A stretch of DNA of 64,000 bases from Gemmobacter aquatilis (GCF_900110025.1 NZ_FOCE01000003.1:1-64000), one strand, 5' to 3'. Counted from the first letter of the stretch, positions 8,589 through 17,512 are shown. A program made the numbers and translations. Notes: generated by a model from the letters alone, not told the origin.

Positions 8589-9557
8589 ATGAGCATCGAT
8601 CCCGCAATCATCGTCTATGTCCTGATCTTCGTCGCCGTGCTGGCGCTGGTCGAAGGCCTCTATCTGACCGTCTTTGGCAAGTCGATCAGCCTCAACAGCC
8701 GCATGACCCGCCGCCTTGCGCTGCTGGAAAAGAACAACAACCGCGAGGAAGTTCTGGCCCAGCTCCGCAAGGAGATGAGCCAGCACATGAATGCCCGCTC
8801 GATCCCGATCTATTCGATTCTGGCCGACAAGGCGCAGAAGGCCAATATCGCCTTTTCGCCGGTGCAGCTGATCGGGATCATGGTCCTGCTGTCGGGCTTC
8901 GCCTATGTGGGCCTGGCCTTCGGCACCCCGGCCGCCCCGCCGGTGCGGGCCCTTCTGGCTGTGGTCATGGGGGTTGGTGGCGTCTACATGTGGGTGAACA
9001 AGAAGGCCAAGAAGCGCGTCTCGCTGATGGAAGAACAGCTTCCCGACGCGGTGGAGCTGATGGTGCGCTCGCTGCGCGTGGGGCATCCGTTTTCGTCGGC
9101 CCTGTCGATCGTGGCCAAGGAAGTGCCCGATCCGCTGGGCACCGAATTCGGCATGATCGGCGACGAGGCCGCCTATGGCCGCGACGTGGCCGAAAGCCTG
9201 AAAGCCTTTGCCGAACGGATGGACAATCAGGATCTGCGCTTTCTGGCGGTGGCGGTAACCATTCAACAACAGTCCGGCGGGAACCTGGCCGAAATTCTCG
9301 AAGGCCTGGCCAAGGTGATCCGCTCGCGCTTCAAACTGTTCCGCCGCGTCAAGGCGATCACGGCCGAGGCGAAATGGTCGGGGATGTTCCTGTCCTCGTT
9401 CCCGGTTCTGGCGCTGCTGATGATCCTGATGCTGAAGCCCGACTATTTTGACGAGGTGAAGGAAACCTCGGCCTTCGTGCCGGCTGCGCTGATCGTCGGC
9501 GTGTTTCTGGTCGTTAACGTCATCTTCATGAAGATGATGGTCAATATCAAGGTTTGA
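8589..9557 (+). CDS. tadB: Flp pilus inner-membrane platform protein TadB
   Basis: A 322-residue T2SSF/GspF-like protein with a membrane helix at the extreme N terminus (IIVYVLIFVAVLALVEGLYL), a helix pair near residues 95-140, the cytoplasmic T2SSF domain (about 150-275, including LPDAVELMVRSLRVGHPFSSAL and QQQSGGNLAEILEGLAKVIRSR), and C-terminal membrane helices. With TadC it forms the platform contacted by CpaF. The spacing to cpaF and tadC (nine and ten bases) indicates one transcript. Confidence 0.93.
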   Translation: MSIDPAIIVYVLIFVAVLALVEGLYLTVFGKSISLNSRMTRRLALLEKNNNREEVLAQLRKEMSQHMNARSIPIYSILADKAQKANIAFSPVQLIGIMVLLSGFAYVGLAFGTPAAPPVRALLAVVMGVGGVYMWVNKKAKKRVSLMEEQLPDAVELMVRSLRVGHPFSSALSIVAKEVPDPLGTEFGMIGDEAAYGRDVAESLKAFAERMDNQDLRFLAVAVTIQQQSGGNLAEILEGLAKVIRSRFKLFRRVKAITAEAKWSGMFLSSFPVLALLMILMLKPDYFDEVKETSAFVPAALIVGVFLVVNVIFMKMMVNIKV

Positions 9558-9567
9558 GGGGATCGCC

Positions 9568-10536
9568 ATGTTCGACACCGTGACCCAGATGCTGCAAGAC
9601 CGTCTCGGCCCGCTGGGGCCGACGCTGGTGCTAATGGTGCTGGCGGTCATCCTGATGGCCGCAACCTTGCCGCAACTGCTCAGGAAACAGGTCGATCCGC
9701 TGACAAAGCTGAAACAGCAGCGCACCTCCGGACTTGGGACTTCCCAAACCCTGCGCAATGGCGGCGGCGTTGACAAGCTGGAGAAATACGCGGCTTTTCT
9801 GGAGCCGCAGGACAAGGAGCAGATGTCGGCGGCGCGGCTGAAGATGATGCGCGCGGGCTACAAGGCCAAAAACGCCGTGCGGATGTTCCACTTTGCGCAG
9901 TTCTCGCTGGGCATCGGGATGCTGGTCTTGGGTCTGGCCTATACCATGCTGCTGAAATCGCAGCGCGGCGAAATGCCGACCCAGACGCTGATCCTCTACA
10001 CCATCATCCCGGCAGCGGCGGGCTATTACCTGCCCACCTATTGGGTGCAGCGCCGCCTGCAGATGCGCCAGGCCGAGATCATTCAGGGCTTCGCAGATGC
10101 GCTGGACCTGATGCTGGTCTGCGTCGAGGCGGGCCAGTCGCTGGACCAGTGCATCAACCGCGTCGCCAAGGAAATGCGCGCGGGCTACCCGGCGCTGGCC
10201 GACGAATTTGAAACCGTCGCGCAGGAAGTGAAGGCGGGCAAGGAAAGGGTGCAGGTGCTGAAAGACATGGCCGAACGGGTCGGCGTGCCGGATGTGGCCT
10301 CTTTCGTCACCACGCTGGTGCAATCGGCCACCTTCGGCACCTCGATCGCCGAGGCGCTGCGGGTCTATTCGGCGGAAATGCGTGACAAGCGCGTGATGCG
10401 GGCCGAAGAGAAAGCGAACGTCTTGCCGACGAAGCTGACACTGGGCACAATGATGTTCACCCTGCCGCCGCTGATGATCATCCTGATCGGCCCGTCCATC
10501 CATGGCATTGCGACGCATCTCGGCGGCGGGGGCTAA
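9568..10536 (+). CDS. tadC: Flp pilus inner-membrane platform protein TadC
   Basis: A 322-residue T2SSF-family protein, identical in length to TadB, suggesting an old duplication. It has an N-terminal membrane helix (LGPTLVLMVLAVILMAATL), a central helix pair (about 110-160), the T2SSF domain with FADALDLMLVCVEAGQSLDQCI and SFVTTLVQSATFGTSIAEALRV, and a final helix (LGTMMFTLPPLMIILIGPSI). It is predicted to build a heteromeric platform with TadB. Confidence 0.93.
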   Translation: MFDTVTQMLQDRLGPLGPTLVLMVLAVILMAATLPQLLRKQVDPLTKLKQQRTSGLGTSQTLRNGGGVDKLEKYAAFLEPQDKEQMSAARLKMMRAGYKAKNAVRMFHFAQFSLGIGMLVLGLAYTMLLKSQRGEMPTQTLILYTIIPAAAGYYLPTYWVQRRLQMRQAEIIQGFADALDLMLVCVEAGQSLDQCINRVAKEMRAGYPALADEFETVAQEVKAGKERVQVLKDMAERVGVPDVASFVTTLVQSATFGTSIAEALRVYSAEMRDKRVMRAEEKANVLPTKLTLGTMMFTLPPLMIILIGPSIHGIATHLGGGG

Positions 10537-10549
10537 GACCGGAGCCGAC

Positions 10550-11122
10550 TTGAAGACCACCCTGCCGCTGATCGCCAGCCTTGCCTTTCTCGCCGCCTGT
10601 CAACTGACGGGCGGCGCGAGCACATTGGCCGCCCATGAAAACCGCGCGCCCCCCGCCAATGCCCGCGCGCAGGGGGTGGACGGGCTGCTGGTCGGCCATC
10701 GTCTGATGGCCGCGGGCGAGCCGGAACTGGCCTTGAAGGCCTATTACCGCGCCGCTGCCGAACAGGGCATCGACGCCGATGTGCTGTCTGCCGTCGGCAG
10801 CGCCAATCTGGCGCTGGGGCGCTTGGGTCAGGCCGAACAGATGCTGCGCCGATCATTGGAGATGGACCCGGCTTTCGTGCCCGCCCTGAACAATCTGGGC
10901 GTGGTGCTGATGGAGCGGGGCAATGTCTCCGAAGCGCGGGTGATCTTTCAGCAGGCCTATGCGCTGGACAGTGGCAACACGGACTCCATCCGCGAAAATC
11001 TCAAGCGCGCGATAGCCATGATCGAGAATCCCGGCTATTCTGCACCTCCCGAGGACGTTCAGAGTTTCGAGCTGGTACGGCGCGGGCAGGAAGACGATTT
11101 TGTCGTGCTGTCAGCGCTCTGA
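10550..11122 (+). CDS. tadD: Tad locus TPR lipoprotein (TadD-like), first copy
   Basis: A 190-residue lipoprotein with a lipobox LAAC (Cys17) and tetratricopeptide repeats from about residue 55 (AAGEPELALKAYYRAAAEQGID, then LALGRLGQAEQMLRRSLEMDPAFVPALNNLGVVLMERGN). TadD proteins are pilotins or scaffolds for the secretin. The start is uncertain: TTG at 10550, with GGAG at 10541-10544, gives a clean lipoprotein signal. The ATG at 10502 lies inside tadC and would put 16 residues before the signal. The gene follows tadC by 13 bases if the TTG is right. Confidence 0.82.
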   Translation: MKTTLPLIASLAFLAACQLTGGASTLAAHENRAPPANARAQGVDGLLVGHRLMAAGEPELALKAYYRAAAEQGIDADVLSAVGSANLALGRLGQAEQMLRRSLEMDPAFVPALNNLGVVLMERGNVSEARVIFQQAYALDSGNTDSIRENLKRAIAMIENPGYSAPPEDVQSFELVRRGQEDDFVVLSAL

Positions 11123-11162
11123 TCCGGCCGAGCACGGACCGAGCAGAACAAAAGGACGCGAA

Positions 11163-12020
11163 ATGCGCCACCCTGTCTTTGCCGCCCTGTGCCTGACCGG
11201 CACGGCGCTTCTTTCCGCCTGCGGGCGCGACACCGATGCCGAGGTGGAAAAGGTCATCAAGGATGTGAACGTCATTGATGAAAGCAACCTCAGCGACATC
11301 ATGCTGACGGTGGGCGATCCGAACGAGGCGGTCACCTATTTTGCCAACACCCTGAAACAGAACCCCGATCGGCCCGATCTGCGGCGCGGGCTGGCAAAAT
11401 CGCTGGTGCGGGCCAACCGGCCACAGGACGCGGCCGAGGTCTGGGGCGCGCTAGTCAATTCCGGTCAGGGCACCAACGAGGATCGCGTGGGCTTTGCCGA
11501 TGCGCTGATCCGTTCCAATAACTGGGCGCAGGCCGAGGCAGAGCTGAACAAGATCCCGCCCACGCACGAAACCTATGAACGGTATCGGCTGGAAGCTATG
11601 GTCGCCGACAGCCGGAAAAATTGGAAAAAGGCCGACAGTTTTTATGAAATCGCGGCGGGGCTGACCACGAAACCCGCCAATGTCATCAACAACTGGGGCT
11701 ATTCCAAGCTGACGCGCGGCGAATATGCCGGGGCGGAAAAGCTGTTCACCGAGGCGCTGTCTTATGATTCCACGCTGTTCACCGCCAAGAACAACCTAGT
11801 TCTGGCGCGCGGGGCGCAGCGGAAATATGACATGCCGGTGATCCCGATGACCCAGACGGAACGGGCCGAACTGCTGTATACGCTGGGTCTGGCCGCCGTG
11901 AAACAGGGCGATGTGAATGTCGGGCGCGGCTTGCTCGAACAGGCGGTGGAAACCCATCCGCAGTATTTCGAGGCGGCGGCCCGCAGTCTGGAAGCCCTTG
12001 AAGGCCGGGTAAAAAACTGA
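11163..12020 (+). CDS. Tad locus TPR lipoprotein, second copy
   Basis: A 285-residue protein with a signal ending LLSAC (lipidation at Cys20) and at least four TPR-like helical pairs from about residue 50 (EAVTYFANTLKQNPDRPDLRRGLAKSL, NNWAQAEAELNKI, ANVINNWGYSKLTRGEYAGAEKLF, LYTLGLAAVKQGDVNVGRGLLEQAV). The ATG at 11163 follows AAAAGGA; the upstream ATG at 11100 overlaps the previous gene. It overlaps cpaA by one base (TGATG). Tad loci of this group usually carry two TPR proteins; which one matches TadD of Aggregatibacter cannot be settled here. Confidence 0.82.
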   Translation: MRHPVFAALCLTGTALLSACGRDTDAEVEKVIKDVNVIDESNLSDIMLTVGDPNEAVTYFANTLKQNPDRPDLRRGLAKSLVRANRPQDAAEVWGALVNSGQGTNEDRVGFADALIRSNNWAQAEAELNKIPPTHETYERYRLEAMVADSRKNWKKADSFYEIAAGLTTKPANVINNWGYSKLTRGEYAGAEKLFTEALSYDSTLFTAKNNLVLARGAQRKYDMPVIPMTQTERAELLYTLGLAAVKQGDVNVGRGLLEQAVETHPQYFEAAARSLEALEGRVKN

Positions 12021-12508
12021 TGATCGCGCTGTCTTCTGCCCTGTGGTTCCTGCCCGTCTGCCTGCCGATTGCGATCTGGGTGGCGTGGTCGGACATGAAG
12101 TTCATGAAGATCCCCAACAAGGCGGTGATCGCCATGGCGGTTGCCTATGCGGTGGTGGGCCTGCTGGCCTTTCCGCTGCAGGCCTGGCTTTGGGGCTGGG
12201 CGGTGCTGGGCATCGTGCTGCTTGCCGGTTTCGTTGCCAATGCGGCGGGTCTGGTCGGGGCGGGCGACGCGAAATTCGCCGCCGCCATGGCGCCGGTGTT
12301 TTCCACGGGCGATCTGCGCCTGATACTTGCGTTGTTCGCCGCCTGCCTGCTGGGTGCCTTTGCCACGCATCGGCTGGCCCGGCTGATCCCTCCGGTCCGC
12401 CGCGCCACCGCCGATTGGGAAAGCTGGACGCGCAAGGATTTCCCGATGGGGCTGGCGCTGGCGGGGACGCTGATTTTCTATCTTTTCGCCCCAATTCTGG
12501 CCCAATAA
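12020..12508 (+). CDS. cpaA: prepilin peptidase CpaA (TadV, A24 family)
   Basis: A 162-residue integral membrane aspartyl protease. The two catalytic aspartates of A24 peptidases are visible: D25 in WSDMKFMKIPN and D83 in GAGDAK. About five hydrophobic segments fit the short CpaA/TadV form, which lacks the N-terminal methylase domain of PilD. It should cleave the leader of both pilins at 1960 and 2286. Its start codon overlaps the stop of the TPR gene by one base, so the two are translationally coupled. Confidence 0.92.
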   Translation: MIALSSALWFLPVCLPIAIWVAWSDMKFMKIPNKAVIAMAVAYAVVGLLAFPLQAWLWGWAVLGIVLLAGFVANAAGLVGAGDAKFAAAMAPVFSTGDLRLILALFAACLLGAFATHRLARLIPPVRRATADWESWTRKDFPMGLALAGTLIFYLFAPILAQ

Positions 12509-12533
12509 GCTGTTTTTCTGCGGTTTGAGAAAC

Positions 12534-12549
12534 CGGCGCCCCTGCGCCG
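12534..12549 (+). other. short hairpin between cpaA and the AAA ATPase gene
   Basis: CGGCGC (12534-12539) and GCGCCG (12544-12549) can pair around a four-base loop, preceded by a smaller GGTTT/AAACC pair. It lies 25 bases before the next start. It may reduce read-through or affect initiation; no T-run follows. Confidence 0.35.
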
Positions 12550-12573
12550 TGTCCTGCCTATGAGGTGCCGCAG

Positions 12574-13896
12574 ATGAACGCCCCACTCTCTCCGACTGTG
12601 GCCAAGGTGGCCGCCCCGGTTTCGCCGCGCTCGCTGGCGGAAACCGGGCTGTCGATCGTGATGATGCGCGACATCCTGTTGAAAACAATGTTCCGCACCA
12701 ATATCGACCTCGTGTCGGATCTGGCCCGCGCGGTCTGCCTGCCGGTGCCGATCACGCAGGAGATCATCGACCTCGCCCGCGGTCAGCGGCTGATCGAGGC
12801 GACCGGCACGCTGCACGCCAATTCCGGCAACGAGATGGGCTATCAGCTGACCGAGGGCGGCAAAGCGCGGGCGCTGGATGCGCTGGCGCAATCGGAATAT
12901 TACGGCGCGATGCCCGTGCCACTGGCAGACTATGCCGCGCAGGTGAAGCGGCAGTCGGTGCGCAACATGAAGCTGGCGCGCGACGAGCTGATGAAGGGCA
13001 TGGGCCATCTGATCCTGCCCGACGATCTGATCGGCAACCTTGGCCCGGCGGTGAGTTCGGGGCGTTCGATTCTGATGTATGGCCCGCCGGGCAACGGAAA
13101 ATCATCCATTTCCAATGGCATACGCGATGCTTTGGGCGACAAGATCTATATTCCGCGCGCAGTGGAATATTCCGGCCAGGTGATCACGGTCTATGACCCC
13201 ATCGTCCATTCGCTGGCGGAGGAGGCGGTGGACGACCCCAACAGCCTGCGCCGCACCTCCAACCGGTTTGATCAGCGCTATGTGCTGTGCCAGCGGCCTT
13301 CGGTGATCACCGGGGGGGAATTGACGCTGGACATGCTGGATCTGACCTACAACCCGGTGGCGCGGACCTATCAGGCGCCGTTGCAGATGAAATCCAACGG
13401 CGGGATTTTCATCGTGGACGACCTTGGCCGCCAGTCGGAACCGCCGCAAAAGCTGGTCAACCGCTGGATCGTGCCGCTGGAAGAAAGTCGAGATATCCTG
13501 CAATTACAATCGGGTGAGAAGTTCACGGTGCCGTTTGACACGCTGGTTATCTTTTCGACCAACTTCCATCCGAACGAGATTTTCGACGGCGCGGCGCTGC
13601 GGCGGATCTTTTTCAAGATCAAGATCGACGGGCCAAGCCAGGAAAACTTTCTGAAGATCTTCGCGATGATCGCGCGCAAGAAGAAGATGCCGCTGGACGA
13701 GAAGGCGATGATCCATCTGTTGAAGGTCAAGTATCCGACAATCAACAACAATTTCGCCAACTACCAGCCGGTTTTCCTGATCGATCAGATGATCGCCATC
13801 TGTGAATTCGAGGGGATTCCCTATCAGATGAGCCCTGCCTTGATCGATCGGGCCTGGGCCAACATGTTCGTCAAGGATGAGGCGATCGCCAAGTAA
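12574..13896 (+). CDS. AAA ATPase associated with the tad locus
   Basis: A 440-residue soluble ATPase. The P-loop GPPGNGKS is at 170-177 and Walker B GGIFIVDDLGR near 277. Further on come an Arg finger-like FDGAALRRIFFKIKI and a sensor-type region (VIFSTNFHPNEIF). The N-terminal 150 residues hold a helical, winged-helix-like part. Overall it resembles ATPases annotated 'ATPase with chaperone activity' beside tad genes in alphaproteobacteria. Function is not established; a remodeller of pilus parts or a regulator is possible. ATG at 12574 is favoured over GTG at 12565 because GAGG (12562-12565) is correctly spaced. It is the last gene of the locus and is followed by two C-rich palindromes. Confidence 0.8.
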   Translation: MNAPLSPTVAKVAAPVSPRSLAETGLSIVMMRDILLKTMFRTNIDLVSDLARAVCLPVPITQEIIDLARGQRLIEATGTLHANSGNEMGYQLTEGGKARALDALAQSEYYGAMPVPLADYAAQVKRQSVRNMKLARDELMKGMGHLILPDDLIGNLGPAVSSGRSILMYGPPGNGKSSISNGIRDALGDKIYIPRAVEYSGQVITVYDPIVHSLAEEAVDDPNSLRRTSNRFDQRYVLCQRPSVITGGELTLDMLDLTYNPVARTYQAPLQMKSNGGIFIVDDLGRQSEPPQKLVNRWIVPLEESRDILQLQSGEKFTVPFDTLVIFSTNFHPNEIFDGAALRRIFFKIKIDGPSQENFLKIFAMIARKKKMPLDEKAMIHLLKVKYPTINNNFANYQPVFLIDQMIAICEFEGIPYQMSPALIDRAWANMFVKDEAIAK

Positions 13897-13998
13897 GGCG
13901 GCGGGTTTTCGGGGGGGTGACATCGGGCGGCGTTGCGTACACCGGCTGTACACCCCCTGTGCTGCGGATTTCTGGCTGAAGGTGAGCATGCGCGGTGT

Positions 13999-14034
13999 CC
14001 CCTCACCCTGCCCTCTCCCCCATGGGGAGAGGGT
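13999..14034 (+). repeat. C-rich dispersed palindromic repeat, copy 1
   Basis: CCCTCTCCCC faces GGGGAGAGGG across a CAT centre, with CCCTCACCCTG on the left side. It belongs to the same family as the copies at 14082-14130, 26018-26074, 51553-51591 and 51638-51671. Confidence 0.75.
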
Positions 14035-14081
14035 GGTGTTGCGCGGGGGTGGTGGGGGCTGGCACCCTCTCCATGCCGACG

Positions 14082-14130
14082 CCCCCTCACCCAACCCTCT
14101 CCCCTCGGGGGAGAGGGTTGGGTGAGGGGG
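14082..14130 (+). repeat. C-rich dispersed palindromic repeat, copy 2 (23-bp perfect stem)
   Basis: Bases 14082-14104 pair without mismatch with 14108-14130, leaving a three-base loop. The element sits 8 bases from the stop of the folate gene on the minus strand and downstream of the plus-strand ATPase gene, so it can act as a two-way transcription barrier or mRNA end. Confidence 0.8.
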
Positions 14131-14138
14131 CGGGGCGG

Positions 14139-14690
14139 TCAGGCGAAGAACCGCGCGCCCTGCTCGGTCACCATCGCGTCAAGGCGCTGGTCGGTGGGTT
14201 CGATCGGCACCTCGGGCAGCTCCTGCGCGGCGAAGGCAAAGCCGATGGCCAGGGTCGGGCGGCGGGCGCGCAGGCCTTCCAGCGTGCGGTCGTAGAAGCC
14301 GCCGCCATAGCCGAGTCGGAAGCCGCGGCTGTCCCAACCGACAAGGGGCACGATCAGCACCTCGGGTTCGATCCACTCGCCGCTGGCCGGGATGAAGGCG
14401 CCGAACTCGCCTTCGACCATGGCGCAGCCCGGCGTCCATTGGCGAAAGCGCAGCGGCTGGCCCTTGCCCATGATGACCGGCACGCAGACCGGGCCGCGAT
14501 GGGCGGCCATGGCGGGCAGCGGGTCGATTTCGGTGCGCATCGGCATGTAGCCGGCCAGCGGCTTGCCAGCATGGGGGGCAAGATGGGCGGCCAGCAGATC
14601 GGCGGCGGCACCCTGCCCGGCGGCAAAGGCCGATCTGCGGGCGGCGAAGGCAGCCTTGCGGGCGGCGGATTTCAGATCGGTCAGGGTCAT
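14139..14690 (-). CDS. 5-formyltetrahydrofolate cyclo-ligase
   Basis: A 183-residue enzyme that converts 5-formyl-THF to 5,10-methenyl-THF with ATP. Family marks are the N-terminal basic helix (LKSAARKAAFAARRSAFA), the substrate region (YMPMRTEIDPLP) and the conserved GWDSRGFRLGYGGGFYDRTL segment (about residues 119-137) that holds the nucleotide loop. The start codon overlaps the mgtE stop by four bases (ATGA), so the two genes are cotranscribed although functionally unrelated. Confidence 0.93.
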   Translation of the reverse strand: MTLTDLKSAARKAAFAARRSAFAAGQGAAADLLAAHLAPHAGKPLAGYMPMRTEIDPLPAMAAHRGPVCVPVIMGKGQPLRFRQWTPGCAMVEGEFGAFIPASGEWIEPEVLIVPLVGWDSRGFRLGYGGGFYDRTLEGLRARRPTLAIGFAFAAQELPEVPIEPTDQRLDAMVTEQGARFFA

Positions 14691-16066
14691 AGCAGCAACA
14701 TCGTGGCAAAGCCGAGGAAGGCGAGATAGCCCAGAACATCGGTGAGGGTGGTGACAAAGGTGCCCGAGGCCAGCGCGGGATCGAGGCCAAGGCGGTTGAG
14801 GCCCAGCGGCACCAGCACGCCGCCCAGCGCCGCCACGACCTGATTGGAGATCATCGCCATGCCCAGCACTAGGCCCAGCGTGACATCGCCGAAGATCAGG
14901 AAGGCGGCCAGGCTGAGGATCAGCGCCAGCGCCAGCCCGTTCAGCAGCCCCGCCCCCAATTCGCGCCGCACCACGCGGCGGGCGTTGGAGGAGGTGAGGT
15001 CGCGCGTCGCCAAGGCCCGCACCGACACGGCCAGCGATTGCGTGCCCGCGATGCCGCCGGTGGAGGCGACGATGGGCATGAGCGCGGCGAGGGTGACCAG
15101 CGTGGCGATGGTGCCTTCGAACAAGGAGATGACGAGGGCGGAAATCGAGGCGGTGAACAGGTTGATGATCAGCCAGGGCAGGCGTGAGCGCGCGGTGGCG
15201 ATGGAGCCATCGGCGGGGCTGCTGTCATCGCCCACCCCGGCAAGGCGCAGCATGTCTTCCTCGTGTTCCTCGTCCAGCACGTTCATCGCGTCGTCGATGG
15301 TGATGACGCCGACAAGGCGGTCGTTCTCGTCCACCACCGGGCAGGAAATCAGGTGATACTGGTTGAAGATATAGGCGACTTCGGCTTCTTCCTCGGTCGC
15401 CTGCACGGTGCGGAAACTGTCTTCCTTCAACTCGCGCAGCGCCACATCGCGGCGGGTGGCCAGCATCCGGCCCAGCGTCACATAGCCCTGCGGCTTCATC
15501 CGCGGATCGACCAGGATCACATGATAGAACTGGTCGGGCAGATCGTCGGAGTTGCGCAGGAAATCAATGGTTTCGCCGACCGTCCAGTGTTCGGGGGCAA
15601 CCACCACCTCGCGCTGCATCAGGCGGCCCGCCGAATATTCGGGATAGCCCATCGCCTGTTCGACGGCGACGCGGTCCGCCGCCTCCAGCGCGCCGAGGAT
15701 CATCGCCTGTTGCGGGCCTTCGAGGTCTTCGAGGATGTCCACCACATCGTCGGTTTCCAGCTCGCGCACGGCTTCGGTCAGCACGTCGCGCGGCAGGGCG
15801 TCGATCACCTCTTCGCGGATGGATTCGTCGATTTCCGACAGGATCTCGCCGTCGATCTCGCCGGAATAGAGCCGCAGGAAATCGCGCCGGTCGGCGGGGC
15901 CGATCTGTTCCAGCAGGTCGGCGATGTCGGCGGCATGCAGCGGTTCCAGCAGTTCGGTCAGGCGGGGGGCATCGCCCGCCTCGACCGCATCGAGAATCGC
16001 GGCAACGCGGCGCGGGTCCAGCGCCTCTTCATCTTCCGCTTGCTGAACTGCCTTCGGTTCCGCCAT
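14687..16066 (-). CDS. mgtE: magnesium transporter MgtE
   Basis: A 459-residue channel with the full MgtE order: cytosolic N domain (about 20-135, with LLEPLHAADIADLLEQIGPADR), two CBS domains (about 140-265, the second with CPVVDENDRLVGVITIDDA), a connecting helix and five membrane segments (about 295-459) that include the pore signature ASTGGIAGTQSLAVSVRAL. Magnesium binding to the N/CBS unit gates the channel in the family. GGAGG lies upstream of the ATG at 16066. It is divergent from guaD across about 120 bases. Confidence 0.95.
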   Translation of the reverse strand: MAEPKAVQQAEDEEALDPRRVAAILDAVEAGDAPRLTELLEPLHAADIADLLEQIGPADRRDFLRLYSGEIDGEILSEIDESIREEVIDALPRDVLTEAVRELETDDVVDILEDLEGPQQAMILGALEAADRVAVEQAMGYPEYSAGRLMQREVVVAPEHWTVGETIDFLRNSDDLPDQFYHVILVDPRMKPQGYVTLGRMLATRRDVALRELKEDSFRTVQATEEEAEVAYIFNQYHLISCPVVDENDRLVGVITIDDAMNVLDEEHEEDMLRLAGVGDDSSPADGSIATARSRLPWLIINLFTASISALVISLFEGTIATLVTLAALMPIVASTGGIAGTQSLAVSVRALATRDLTSSNARRVVRRELGAGLLNGLALALILSLAAFLIFGDVTLGLVLGMAMISNQVVAALGGVLVPLGLNRLGLDPALASGTFVTTLTDVLGYLAFLGFATMLLL

Positions 16067-16188
16067 TTTGCCTCCGCCGCGATTGCGCCGACCTTATGCG
16101 AAGCAGTTTCAAAGAAACAGGGTGATGCAGGAAATTTACCCGCGCGCGCAAAGGCCCTAGGTTGGGCGGGGTATAACCGGGGGTGCGC

Positions 16189-17478
16189 ATGGCCGATCTT
16201 CTTCTGGGGCAGGTTCTGTCCTTCACCGCCGATCCGTTTTTCGCGGGGCCGGAGGCAGCGCGGCTGGACGAGGCGGTGCTGCTGGAGGCCGGGCGGATCG
16301 TGGCGGTGGGCGGGGCTGCGGCGTTGCGGCAGGCGCATCCGGCGGCGCGGGTGACGGATTACGGCGCCCGGCTGATTTCGGCGGGGTTTGTCGATGCGCA
16401 TGTGCATTACCCGCAGACGGCGATCATCGCCAGTTGGGGCAAGCGGCTGATCGACTGGCTGAACAGCTATACCTTCCCCGAGGAGATGCGCTTTGCCGAT
16501 GCGGGTTATGCGGCCGAGGTGGCGGGGCGCTATCTGGATCTGACGGCGGCCCATGGCACGACTTCGGTCTGTTCCTATTGCACGATCCATCCGGGGTCTG
16601 TCGATGCACTGATGGCGGCGGCGGCGGCGCGGGGGCAGCGGATCTGGGCGGGCAAGACCTGCATGGACCGCAACGCGCCCGACGGGCTGCGCGATACGGC
16701 GCAGACGGCCTATGACGACAGTGCGGCGCTGCTGGGCAAATGGCATGGCGTGGGGCGGCTGTCCTATGTGATCACGCCGCGATTCTCGCCGACCTCCACC
16801 CCGGAGCAGCTGGAGGCGATGGGGGCGCTGTGGGCAGAGAACCCCGATTGTCTGATGCAGACGCATCTGAGCGAGCAGTTGGACGAGATCGCCTGGGTGA
16901 AGGGGCTATTTCCGCAGGCGCGGGATTATCTGGAGACCTATGAGGCCTTCGGGTTGCTGGGGAAAGGCGGGCTGTATGGCCATGCGATCCATCTGGAAGA
17001 GCGCGAAAAGGCGCGGCTGCGCGAGGTAGATGCGAGCCTGATCCATTGCCCGACCTCCAACACCTTCATCGGGTCGGGGTTGTTCGACATGGGCGGGCTG
17101 AAGGCGGCGGGGCATCGGATCGGGTTGGCGACGGATACCGGGGGCGGGTCATCGTTTTCGATGCTGCGCACCATGGCTGCCGCCTATGAGGTGGGGCAGT
17201 TGCGCGGGCGGGCGCTGCATCCGGCGGAACTGTGGTGGCTGGCGACGCAAGGATCGGCGCAGAGCCTGCATGCGGGGCATCAGATCGGCAATATCGCGCC
17301 GGGGATGGAGGCGGATCTGGTGGTGATTGACCTTGCTTCCACCCCCGCCATCGCGCAGGCCACGGCGCGGGCAGAGACGCTGTGGCAGGCGGTGTTCCCG
17401 ACGATCATGCTGGGCGATGACCGGGCGATTGCGGCGGTGTGGATCGGCGGGCGGGAAATGCAGAAGGCCGGGGGGTGA
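16189..17478 (+). CDS. guaD: guanine deaminase
   Basis: A 429-residue amidohydrolase that turns guanine into xanthine plus ammonia. Metal-binding and catalytic motifs are in place: DAHVHYPQ (HxH after the first strand), QTHLSEQ, GHAIHLEE and ATDTGGGSSFSML. The family marks YTFPEEMRF and the PRFSPTSTPEQL stretch agree with GuaD rather than other amidohydrolases. ATG at 16189 is chosen; GTG at 16183 is a close alternative. Its stop codon lies inside the loop of a strong hairpin. Confidence 0.92.
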   Translation: MADLLLGQVLSFTADPFFAGPEAARLDEAVLLEAGRIVAVGGAAALRQAHPAARVTDYGARLISAGFVDAHVHYPQTAIIASWGKRLIDWLNSYTFPEEMRFADAGYAAEVAGRYLDLTAAHGTTSVCSYCTIHPGSVDALMAAAAARGQRIWAGKTCMDRNAPDGLRDTAQTAYDDSAALLGKWHGVGRLSYVITPRFSPTSTPEQLEAMGALWAENPDCLMQTHLSEQLDEIAWVKGLFPQARDYLETYEAFGLLGKGGLYGHAIHLEEREKARLREVDASLIHCPTSNTFIGSGLFDMGGLKAAGHRIGLATDTGGGSSFSMLRTMAAAYEVGQLRGRALHPAELWWLATQGSAQSLHAGHQIGNIAPGMEADLVVIDLASTPAIAQATARAETLWQAVFPTIMLGDDRAIAAVWIGGREMQKAGG

Positions 17479-17490
17479 GCCCCGGCCTTC
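17463..17490 (+). terminator. hairpin enclosing the guaD stop codon
   Basis: GAAGGCCGGGG (17463-17473) is exactly complementary to CCCCGGCCTTC (17480-17490); the six-base loop contains the TGA (17476-17478). It lies between guaD and the convergent RTX gene. There is no T-run on the plus strand, so it may stabilise the ends of the two messages instead of terminating. Confidence 0.55.
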
Positions 17491-17512
17491 GCCATTCCGT
17501 TCCGCTGCGGGA

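Noticed and set aside
13999-14130. Two closely spaced palindromes considered as a CRISPR remnant
   Set aside because: There are no spacers of constant length and the same unit occurs singly elsewhere; it is a REP-like family.
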